Assembly: GCA_002373875.1 (NCBI GenBank)
Contig: DFKQ01000036.1
Span: 1-14,886, forward strand
Reading direction: 5' to 3'
DNA: 14,886 nt
From: Lachnospiraceae bacterium UBA3641
Lineage (GTDB): Bacteria; Bacillota; Clostridia; Lachnospirales; Lachnospiraceae
Part shown: positions 1 to 7,026 of the stretch, piece by piece
Layout of the letters: the number at the start of each line of letters is the position of its first letter
Numbering within the stretch: position 1 is the first letter of the stretch
The notes under the pieces: generated by a model
Seen by the model: the letters and a program-made list of their open reading frames with translations, nothing else
Told to the model about the DNA's origin: nothing
Database searches by the model: none
Program-made: the position numbers and the translations under genes

Positions 1-58
1 CGCACGGTGGTGTGAGAGGTCGGAATTTCTCACTTGTGAGAAATTCCTCCTACTCGAT
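1..58 (+). mobile_element. 3' end of a group II intron (end of domain V, domain VI)
   Basis: This is the right-hand end of a group II intron whose body and any maturase gene lie outside the window. Bases 1-12 fit the 3' strand of catalytic domain V. Bases 14-55 fold as domain VI: GAG (14-16) and AGG (17-19) pair with CTC (53-55) and CCT (49-51), leaving A52 unpaired. After a small internal loop, a perfect 12-bp stem (22-33 with 36-47) closes a TT loop. A52 lies seven bases from the inferred 3' splice site after GAT (58), where bacterial introns place the branch-point A, and the intron ends in AT as the AY rule expects. The string is also familiar to me from clostridial intron ends, which is memory and not a search. 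A simple terminator is unlikely because no T-tract follows the stem. Confidence 0.75.
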
Positions 59-62
59 TGTG

Positions 63-91
63 TTGAAAAAAGCTACTCTTTCATGTAGAAT
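63..91 (+). promoter_or_regulatory. sigma-A-type promoter of the GH25/GspF-like operon
   Basis: A TTGAAA -35 box (63-68) and a TAGAAT -10 box (86-91) are separated by exactly 17 bp, each one mismatch from consensus. Transcription would start near base 98, giving a leader of about 45 bases before the ATG at 143. The -35 box begins five bases after the inferred end of the group II intron, so the promoter lies wholly in the 3' exon. Confidence 0.7.
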
Positions 92-142
92 AAATGATTG
101 AAATGCTGTGCTGAAGAGGGGATAGGGGAAGCATTGGCCAGA

Positions 143-1192
143 ATGAAGAACAGAACTAAACTATATATGGTGCTGCTTGCTATGGGTATAATATTATTTG
201 TGCTCGGAGTAATAACGGGAATCCTTATTGGGTCAGTTTCGGCAGACAGAAAAGCGGCGAAGAATGCAGACAGGGAAGAAGCATCCGTGCCGGAGAAGGA
301 CGAAACGGAGACGGAGAGCGTAAACAGGCCTAAGGTGATCGTGTCCGATAAGGAAGCGGCCAATGTGACCAATGTATATATACCCGCAAGGGAGAGGATA
401 CTGGGACAGATACCGGTTAATTCCTATAAACTTGAGAATTTTTATATAGAAGACGGATATATGGCATATCATGATGATGAAGGAAACAAGCTGTCGCATC
501 TTGGCGTGGATCTTTCCTATCATCAGGAGAATGTCGATTTTGCGGCACTTAAGGAATCCGGAGTCGAGTTCGTTATGTTAAGATGCGGATACCGGGGCTA
601 CTCGGAGGGGGGACTTGTCAAGGATGAGAAGTTCGATGAGTATGCCAGAGCCTGTAATGAATACGGAATACCTATGGGGGTTTATTTCTTCACACAGGCG
701 GTAAGTGTTGAGGAAGCCGTAAGGGAGGCGGAATTTACTATCGATCTTATCAGGGATTACGATATCTCCTATCCTGTAGCCTTTGATACCGAGTACGTGT
801 CCGAGAAGGGAGCAAGGACCAATATAGAGGAGATAGAGGAAGACCTTCGCAGTGATATGTGCGTAGCTTTTTGTGAGAAGATAAAGGAAGCGGGTTACTA
901 CCCGATGATATATGCGTCAGAGAACTGGATAAGGCGGGAGCTTGATTACGAGAAGCTGCAGGAATATGATTTCTGGGCGCCCCAGTATCTTGAAGAGAAT
1001 GATTTCATGTATGACTTCACTATATGGCAGTATACGGAACGCGGTTTTATAAAGGGAGTTGATGAGGAAGTGGATCTTGACATAAGCATGGTTGATTATG
1101 CTTCCTTTGTGCCTGCCCTGAGGGAAGCTGTGCTCAGCCGCGGTGAGATAGCCGTGGTTTCCGGTAATGCGGTAAACGGAGCGGATTACTAA
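143..1192 (+). CDS. membrane-anchored GH25 lysozyme-like protein
   Basis: Predicted 349-residue glycoside hydrolase family 25 protein, the family of muramidases that cut the MurNAc-GlcNAc bond of peptidoglycan. Residues 7-33 form one transmembrane helix, residues 34-118 a charged linker, and the GH25 barrel runs from about 119 to 335. Family hallmarks are GVDLSYHQ (121-128, with D123), FDTEY (214-218, with the catalytic pair D215 and E217), DFWAPQY and TIWQYTERG. The N-terminal anchor should place the enzyme outside the membrane, facing the wall. The ATG at 143 was chosen because AGGGGAA lies 12 bases upstream. An in-frame TTG at 98 would coincide with the predicted transcription start and lacks a binding site. 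The stop codon abuts the next ATG, so translation is probably coupled. Activity is inferred from the catalytic residues; a role in opening the wall for an envelope assembly is suggested only by the neighbour. Confidence 0.88.
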   Translation: MKNRTKLYMVLLAMGIILFVLGVITGILIGSVSADRKAAKNADREEASVPEKDETETESVNRPKVIVSDKEAANVTNVYIPARERILGQIPVNSYKLENFYIEDGYMAYHDDEGNKLSHLGVDLSYHQENVDFAALKESGVEFVMLRCGYRGYSEGGLVKDEKFDEYARACNEYGIPMGVYFFTQAVSVEEAVREAEFTIDLIRDYDISYPVAFDTEYVSEKGARTNIEEIEEDLRSDMCVAFCEKIKEAGYYPMIYASENWIRRELDYEKLQEYDFWAPQYLEENDFMYDFTIWQYTERGFIKGVDEEVDLDISMVDYASFVPALREAVLSRGEIAVVSGNAVNGADY

Positions 1193-2653
1193 ATGAACGA
1201 AGAGTTTGATTTTAATAATCTTGATATAGGTGATCCCGCCGCTGTTCTCAATGCCGACAAGGATCGCAGCAGTGATGATCCGGAGCTTGAGTTTATAGAA
1301 TCTGAGCTGGCTGAACTGCCTGCGCCGAAGGAAGATAAAAAGGATAAAAAGAGAAAACGGCGGAAAAGTAAAAATAAGGCACTGTCCGGCAAGGAATTGT
1401 ATAAGCAGGAGCCTAAAGGGGACTGGAGTGAGTTCACTTCGGCGAAGGTTGAAGATGAGGAAGACAGGGATGAGAAGGAAGAAACCGGGAGCCTGGTTCC
1501 CGAAGAAGCTTCCGGGATCAGGCGCAGCGGACCTGAGATAACCGATGCATACACTCTTGTCGAGAAGGCGGAATTTGAGAAGATTGAGATATCCAGAGAG
1601 GAATCACGCGGTACAATACCCCTTAAGGATCTCAGGGATATGTGCCTGCAGTTTCATGCGATATCCGAATCCGGTGTTTCAACCATTGCTACCATACGTA
1701 TACTTATTTCCCAGACGACAAATGAAGACCTTAAGAAAGCGCTTGTGAAGATGTATGACAGCATTAAGGACGGCGAAGATCTGTCAAGCGCCATGACTGA
1801 CTGTGCCTGCTTTCCCTTTGCCCTTACAATAGCAATATCGGCGGCCGAGAAGAATGATATGGTACCGCTTGCCTTCAAGAAGTTCGGTGATATATATGGA
1901 AAAGAAGACGAACGCAGGGAGATGGAAAGGACGAGCGTCTTTTATCCGGTTCTGACTACTGTTTGCTCTGCTGTTGTAGTGCTTGTGATGTTGTTCGTTG
2001 TTTACCCCGGTCTGGCAGGAGTGTTTGAAGGTGTCGGAAATGAGCTTCCGGCGCTTTCTAAGGCGCTTCTTGCGGCAGCCGATTCCTTTAAGGGGATATG
2101 GTGGCTTATCTTATTGATCATCTTCCTTATCCTGCTTGCGATCTTTATCATCAGGAAGCTTAGCAGTGCGGACATGCTCGGGCCCTGGCTTGCGAAGATG
2201 TCTATGCCATCGGGCTCATATAAGAGATTTAATGCCTATGCCAGGTTCGCGAGGTATATGAACGCGCTGCTTACCGTAGGTGTTGCAACAAAGGATGCTC
2301 TTTTTGTAACAGCGCATTCCTTTAAGGAGTATCCTTTTATTACGACAGGGCTGCTTGATGCGGCCAATGCTTCGGCAGCAGGCTCGACCCTGTCTAATGC
2401 CCTGTGCGTGTTTGATTTCTTCCCGATAATGATCCTTCAGATGGTGTCTGTGGGAGAAGAGATGGGGGACACACCAAGGATGCTTATGAATGTCGCTGAT
2501 TATTATGAAGAGGAAGCAAGGCGTGAAGCATCAAAGAGGATCGCCCGCAGGGAGCCCGTATCGATCGCGGTCATGGCGGTTGTGGTCATGCTCCTGCTTT
2601 TGTCGATGCTGTCGCCCATGCTTAAGCTGTTCGAGCTGGTGAATACGCTATGA
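1193..2653 (+). CDS. GspF/PilC-family (T2SSF) inner-membrane platform protein
   Basis: A 486-residue protein with two T2SSF domains, the fold of the membrane platform in type II secretion and type IV pilus machines. Residues 1-140 are a highly charged extension, including a Lys/Arg cluster at 47-62. The first domain spans about 145-275 and ends in a transmembrane helix (253-277); a second helix is at 302-321; the second domain spans about 345-455 and is followed by helix 457-476. Diagnostic segments are RFARYMNALLTVGVATKDAL (351-370) and the GEEMGD...ML...ADYYEEE block (421-441), close to the GE-G-ML-A-YE signature of the family. The ATG directly follows the upstream stop, with GGAG 11 bases before it. 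The family normally works with a PilB/GspE ATPase and prepilins, and neither is in the window. The long charged N-terminus is unusual and may replace a docking surface. Confidence 0.85.
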   Translation: MNEEFDFNNLDIGDPAAVLNADKDRSSDDPELEFIESELAELPAPKEDKKDKKRKRRKSKNKALSGKELYKQEPKGDWSEFTSAKVEDEEDRDEKEETGSLVPEEASGIRRSGPEITDAYTLVEKAEFEKIEISREESRGTIPLKDLRDMCLQFHAISESGVSTIATIRILISQTTNEDLKKALVKMYDSIKDGEDLSSAMTDCACFPFALTIAISAAEKNDMVPLAFKKFGDIYGKEDERREMERTSVFYPVLTTVCSAVVVLVMLFVVYPGLAGVFEGVGNELPALSKALLAAADSFKGIWWLILLIIFLILLAIFIIRKLSSADMLGPWLAKMSMPSGSYKRFNAYARFARYMNALLTVGVATKDALFVTAHSFKEYPFITTGLLDAANASAAGSTLSNALCVFDFFPIMILQMVSVGEEMGDTPRMLMNVADYYEEEARREASKRIARREPVSIAVMAVVVMLLLLSMLSPMLKLFELVNTL

Positions 2654-3984
2654 TGCATGGAAGTAATTCTAAACAGGCGATAATTTCACTGTTTTTGCTG
2701 GGTATCACCGCTGTTGCGGTGGTATTTGTTTATTCCGGATTGGTTGACATAACGAATAAGATTATCAGGCAAAGGACAGAGGTTTTGGTGGATAGAGCCC
2801 TTGATGAAACGGCTGATTCTTTAAGGCAGGAGGTTCAATCCTTAAGTGACAGCCTTGCCCGGGATGTGTATTCAGATATGCTGGCTGAGCTTCAAAATGA
2901 AGAAGGGGCATCGGTTGAGGAACTGAATACAGGCAGAAAGCCGGCCTATTACCGGGAATACATAGCTTCTCTTAATGAAATGTATGATCGGGAGGAAGGT
3001 TCGATGACCGGCCTTCTTGAACGGCTGTTACCAAGGGAGGACGATGTGGAGTACAGGATATCCTCAGCAGAAGGGCCGGATTTATCCCTTGATTATGATG
3101 AGACTGAATGCAGGATAAACAAGTACAGCCTGGACAATGTGATCATCAGTTACATAAAGGGTAATTCCGTGCTGGGAGAGAAGACCTATTCCATTGACAT
3201 AGATCCGCCGGAGGTATCTTTTATTGACGAGAGTGGGAACTTTTTTGATTATTCCCTTATCAGCATGAAGGGAATATATATAACCGGGCAGACATCATCA
3301 TTTGTCGGAAGCATGTACGCGGGAACACATGACTTTGAGGAGGGTCGCGAAGCGGAAGTCATATACGGGGAGAAGGATCCTTACGGGGGGATCAACTTCC
3401 TCACCACCCAGGCAGCAGTTTATGGGGACAGCCTGATCACAACCGGTGATATTAACTTAAAGGGGGCCTTCGTTCTTTTCGGCAGCGACGATGACCTCAT
3501 ATCGATCTATGCGAATACGATCAACGATATAGAGAATTACCCGAGTAAGACCGAATATACGGTTAACGGATACAGCTTTTTAAGGGACGGGTCAACGGAT
3601 TTCGTGGATGAGGATCACTATAACGGTATAATCAGGACAATAAATTCGGTTGCGGGACGCATTGATGATATTTCCTCAGTTTATGACAGCCGCGAAGACG
3701 GATCATACACGGGAAGCGTCCAAAAGATAGTCTCGAATGAGGATGTTACCGTAACAAGTGATTTTACCGGAGTCATAGTCACCGGCGGTAATGTGATAAT
3801 AGAAGCGGGCTGCAATGTTGAAGGGCTGATAATCTCGGGTGACAGGATATATATCTACGGAAATAATAATATTGTGTCAAGCAGGGAGGTTGTAAGCAGG
3901 CTTCTGGCAGAAGAGGCGGCAGACAGGAGCCGGGACGGCAGCGTGCCGGGAGTGAGCGATTATATAGGGGCTCTGATGGAATGA
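2650..3984 (+). CDS. unrecognised one-TM envelope protein with beta-rich C-terminus
   Basis: I do not recognise this 444-residue protein. After a nine-residue N-terminus it has one transmembrane helix (about 10-30), a probable coiled coil (36-85), a mixed region, and two stretches of short hydrophobic strands separated by Gly, Asp or Asn turns (205-290 and 363-412, e.g. GVIVTGGNVIIEAG). This pattern resembles beta-helical proteins such as bactofilins and the C-termini of some PilX-like minor pilins. The N-terminus lacks the Glu five residues after a Gly that a canonical type III prepilin signal needs, so processing by a prepilin peptidase is doubtful. The start overlaps the stop of the GspF-like gene in an ATGA arrangement; a second ATG follows at once. 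The overlap argues for joint action with the platform protein. The coding call is strong, while the function is unknown. Confidence 0.8.
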   Translation: MMHGSNSKQAIISLFLLGITAVAVVFVYSGLVDITNKIIRQRTEVLVDRALDETADSLRQEVQSLSDSLARDVYSDMLAELQNEEGASVEELNTGRKPAYYREYIASLNEMYDREEGSMTGLLERLLPREDDVEYRISSAEGPDLSLDYDETECRINKYSLDNVIISYIKGNSVLGEKTYSIDIDPPEVSFIDESGNFFDYSLISMKGIYITGQTSSFVGSMYAGTHDFEEGREAEVIYGEKDPYGGINFLTTQAAVYGDSLITTGDINLKGAFVLFGSDDDLISIYANTINDIENYPSKTEYTVNGYSFLRDGSTDFVDEDHYNGIIRTINSVAGRIDDISSVYDSREDGSYTGSVQKIVSNEDVTVTSDFTGVIVTGGNVIIEAGCNVEGLIISGDRIYIYGNNNIVSSREVVSRLLAEEAADRSRDGSVPGVSDYIGALME

Positions 3985-4002
3985 CTGCCGGGAAAAAAAA
4001 CC

Positions 4003-4031
4003 TTGCATTATACATCACCTAGTGATAAAAT
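4003..4031 (+). promoter_or_regulatory. promoter of the SARP-type regulator/sensor operon
   Basis: TTGCAT (4003-4008) and TAAAAT (4026-4031) lie 17 bp apart in the 100-bp gap after the beta-rich protein gene. The spacing is ideal and the boxes are close to sigma-A consensus. No terminator is visible between the upstream stop and this site, so read-through from the upstream operon is possible. Confidence 0.55.
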
Positions 4032-4084
4032 CATAATTAGCATAGTTTGTGACATATTATACTGAACGGAGGAAAACATTAAAT

Positions 4085-5215
4085 ATGGCTACGGACGTAA
4101 AGATCACGTTATTTGGCGGCTTCGGAATTTACAAAAATGGTAAGCCAATACTGGAAAATCTTTCAAATACAAGGAAGACCAAGCTTTTTTTGTGTTATTT
4201 ACTGCTGAATAAAGAGAAGGCTATCTCTCATAAGGAGCTTTTTGAGCTGCTATGGTCGGGCGAGGACTATGCCAATCCCGGAACCGCTCTGAGGACCCTG
4301 TTATACCGGTACAGGAACCTTATCGAGAATACCGGTATAAATGAGCTTGACAACTCTATCATAAGCAGAAGGGGTGCCTATCAGTGGAATCCGGATCTGG
4401 ATATATCAATAGATATATATGATTTCGAGGATGCTTCCAGAAAGGCCCTTGAGACCATAGGGTCGGATGAGAAGAAGGAGCTGCTTCTGCGTAAGGCAAT
4501 GGAGTATTACACAGGCAATCTTCTTCCGGATTCAAATACCGAGCATTGGGTTGTTCCCAAGGCGGTTGAGCTTAGGGACCTTTATATAAGGGTTGCTCTT
4601 GAACTCGTTCAGCTCCTTAAGGCCAAGAATGATTATAAGGCGATCATTGATGTATGCAATGCTGTTCAGGAATTCATTCCCGTATCCCTGGATATAGAAA
4701 ATGAGATGAACCTCGCCATGCAGAAGGGCCTTGAGACGGAAGCCGAGCTTAATGAGTATCACATGTTCCGTGAAGCGGCCAAGGAAATGGATCGTATCAT
4801 CGGCGGTGTCAGGGAAGAGATGGAATACGATGCGTCTGAGAATACTGCTTTTGTATGTGAATATGATATGTTCCGTGAGGTATACAGGCTGCAGAGAAGG
4901 CTCCTGATGCGTACCGGTGAGACCATGTTCCTGACCATGGCAACATTAAGGTCCAGGAGAACCGACCGGCATGAGCCTCTTAAGAACGAGCGGGCCATGA
5001 CAGCGCTCCTTGAGTGTTGCAAGCATGAACTCAGAATGGGTGATTCTATCTGCAGGTATTCGGATGACCAGTATGCGATAATGTTCCCGGTTGATTCTTA
5101 TGAGAATGCGGTTAAGGTGCTGGAACGTGTGCGCATGAGCTTCTACAGGAAGAGCAACCTTAATGAATACATGCTGGTCTATAAGATATGTCCTCTTAAA
5201 AACGCAAAGGAATAA
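4085..5215 (+). CDS. SARP-like regulator: winged helix, BTAD and degenerate GGDEF-like domain
   Basis: A 376-residue cytoplasmic protein with three parts. Residues 5-105 match the OmpR-type winged helix of SARP/AfsR regulators (ITLFGGFGIYKNGK at the start, then a recognition-helix region with ALRTLLYRYRNLI at 68-80). Residues 108-240 match the helical BTAD domain that follows it in that family. Residues 255-370 look like a GGDEF domain: GDSICRYSDDQYAIMFP (319-335) aligns with the usual GD-RYGGDEF segment, but the signature itself reads SDDQY, so cyclase activity is not expected. The ATG at 4085 was chosen because GGAGG (4068-4072) lies upstream and the protein then opens with the usual SARP strand; an in-frame GTG at 4049 lies before that site. 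The sensor gene starts 15 bases after the stop, which indicates an operon. The winged helix should bind DNA; the targets are unknown. Confidence 0.82.
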   Translation: MATDVKITLFGGFGIYKNGKPILENLSNTRKTKLFLCYLLLNKEKAISHKELFELLWSGEDYANPGTALRTLLYRYRNLIENTGINELDNSIISRRGAYQWNPDLDISIDIYDFEDASRKALETIGSDEKKELLLRKAMEYYTGNLLPDSNTEHWVVPKAVELRDLYIRVALELVQLLKAKNDYKAIIDVCNAVQEFIPVSLDIENEMNLAMQKGLETEAELNEYHMFREAAKEMDRIIGGVREEMEYDASENTAFVCEYDMFREVYRLQRRLLMRTGETMFLTMATLRSRRTDRHEPLKNERAMTALLECCKHELRMGDSICRYSDDQYAIMFPVDSYENAVKVLERVRMSFYRKSNLNEYMLVYKICPLKNAKE

Positions 5216-5229
5216 GTATAAAGGGAGAC

Positions 5230-7026
5230 ATGATGACCAATAATCGCAAAAGCATCGGAGTTCTTATAGGAAGCGCAATCGCCCCCTATATGCGAAAGAT
5301 AATTAACGGAATATACCAGGCGGCAACGGATCTTGGTATTGATCTTGTTGTTTTTGCCGGGTCTCAGCTGTCTTATAATTTTATGGACGGGGGAGCGGTT
5401 GACGCGGATCATGATTATTTAAACGCACTGATCCGCCACCATGTGCGAGCTAATGGGCTGGACGGGATGATCATATCCTTCGGTTCTCATTGCATTTTTA
5501 TGGATAAGGATGAAAGAGCCCGCTTTATTGATGCATATGCCGATATACCATATATCCTTATGGAGGAATTCACCGATAAGGAAAATACGGGTTATATAAT
5601 AAATGACAATTATAACAGCATGCGCCTGGTTGTGGAACATCTTGTTGACTACCACGGATATAAGAAGTTCCTTTATGTGGGCGGACGGGCTGACAACCGT
5701 GAAGCTGTTGAACGGCAGAGGGCATTTGAGGATGTCCTTTTGGAGAACGGTATCAGGCTGACACCCGAAATGATGACCGATGGTCACTTCATCGAGGAAT
5801 GCGAGCCTGAGATAGAGGAGCTGCTTGACAGGAATGAGAAGCCCGAGGTTATAGTATGCGCCTCCGATATGATGGCTTATGCCGTGTACAAGGTCCTTAA
5901 GAGAAGGGGAATGACTATAGGAAATCCCAGACTGTCGGAGAATGCAATAGCCGTGACCGGCTATGATGATGACATACGTGCCGTATCTTCCGATCCGCCG
6001 CTTACCACCATCGCTCAGGATTTCTTCTATACCGGATACACAGCGGTTGAAAGTATACTGACTCTTCTGAGGGATGGCATAATAGATGGGAGAATAGCTC
6101 CGAACCATCTTAAAAAGAGGTCATCCTGCGGATGCAATTACGGTAAACACCACAGATATCTTCCGATGAACGATACCGAGCGCACCCAGCCGGAATTCTA
6201 TTCGATCAAGATAGCCGAGCTCATGCGTGAAGAGATCCTTACCAGTAATGTTAAGGACGAGATCGGTGATAAGATATATGACATTCTTTATGAAAGCATA
6301 TACAAGGATGCCCTTATTGTGAACGGCTTCGTCAAGGAGACGATCAATTCCGAGATGGTGGTGGAACAGCTTCGAAGGCTGCTTGATTCCCCCTACTCGA
6401 AATATATTTCTCCCTACGCACTGCTGCGTGCATATTCCGATTACCTGTCATCCCTTATCCATTCATCGGATGATCAGAACAGCATGGTCCTTATGTCGGA
6501 TATCATGGTCGAGGGTATGAAATATATTCAGAATCATATATTGTATAAAGCGAATGCGGATAACTACAAGTATGAGACGGAGGCCCTGCAGCTGTCCCTC
6601 CTTGCAAGGAATATGTCCCTTGTCAGCGATGATATGGGGGCAATGTTTACGGCGGCCCTTGAAAAGATCAGTTATGCCGACAAGTCGGATGTGTACATAT
6701 TCCTGTATGATAAACCTATGGACCGTAAGGACGGCCCCGGTAAATTCGATGACGCAGTACTGAGACTTACGGCATCAAGGACAGGAAAGGGAGGGGTAAG
6801 GATATATCCTGTGAATGAACGCCCCGAGGTCACTAAGGAGAAGACGGTTCTGTACTATACCTCCGAATACGGGGATGATAAGAGTGACCGTTACTGCTTC
6901 GTGGATATGCACCATGAGGATATGGTTTACGGGCTTGTTGTCAGCCGGATGGATGAAGACGATATCATGTATCTTACACTCCTGTCGTTCCAGATTGCTA
7001 TGATGCTTGCGATGCGGAACGGGTAA
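5230..7026 (+). CDS. LacI-like substrate-binding sensor protein without a DNA-binding domain
   Basis: A 598-residue soluble protein. Residues 8-290 have the periplasmic-binding-protein fold of LacI/GalR regulators: it opens with KSIGVLIGS, has the DGMIISFGS strand and a YGYKKFLYVGG-like segment, then EVIVCASDMMAYAVYKVLKRRG and AVTGYDDD. The usual N-terminal LacI helix-turn-helix is absent, as is a signal peptide, so the fold should sense a ligand in the cytoplasm. The SCGC motif (C300, C302) at the fold boundary is typical of clostridial proteins that link this sensor to GGDEF or kinase modules. The remaining roughly 295 residues end in a GAF-like stretch (about 475-598) but contain no recognisable GGDEF, EAL, kinase or DNA-binding motif. 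A short AAGGGA precedes the start; the second ATG (5233) is equally possible. The upstream SARP-like gene carries a degenerate GGDEF domain and may supply the missing output. Confidence 0.82.
   Translation: MMTNNRKSIGVLIGSAIAPYMRKIINGIYQAATDLGIDLVVFAGSQLSYNFMDGGAVDADHDYLNALIRHHVRANGLDGMIISFGSHCIFMDKDERARFIDAYADIPYILMEEFTDKENTGYIINDNYNSMRLVVEHLVDYHGYKKFLYVGGRADNREAVERQRAFEDVLLENGIRLTPEMMTDGHFIEECEPEIEELLDRNEKPEVIVCASDMMAYAVYKVLKRRGMTIGNPRLSENAIAVTGYDDDIRAVSSDPPLTTIAQDFFYTGYTAVESILTLLRDGIIDGRIAPNHLKKRSSCGCNYGKHHRYLPMNDTERTQPEFYSIKIAELMREEILTSNVKDEIGDKIYDILYESIYKDALIVNGFVKETINSEMVVEQLRRLLDSPYSKYISPYALLRAYSDYLSSLIHSSDDQNSMVLMSDIMVEGMKYIQNHILYKANADNYKYETEALQLSLLARNMSLVSDDMGAMFTAALEKISYADKSDVYIFLYDKPMDRKDGPGKFDDAVLRLTASRTGKGGVRIYPVNERPEVTKEKTVLYYTSEYGDDKSDRYCFVDMHHEDMVYGLVVSRMDEDDIMYLTLLSFQIAMMLAMRNG

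Noticed and set aside
22..47. The 12-bp perfect stem near the left edge as a rho-independent terminator
   Set aside because: No T-tract follows, and the surrounding pairing with a bulged A fits domain VI of a group II intron better.
98..142. TTG start giving the GH25 protein 15 extra residues
   Set aside because: It coincides with the predicted transcription start and has no ribosome binding site, whereas ATG 143 has AGGGGAA upstream and directly precedes the membrane helix.
5419..6108. Long minus-strand frame of 229 codons
   Set aside because: It lies wholly opposite the LacI-like sensor gene, has no recognisable domain, and the plus-strand frame has clear family motifs.
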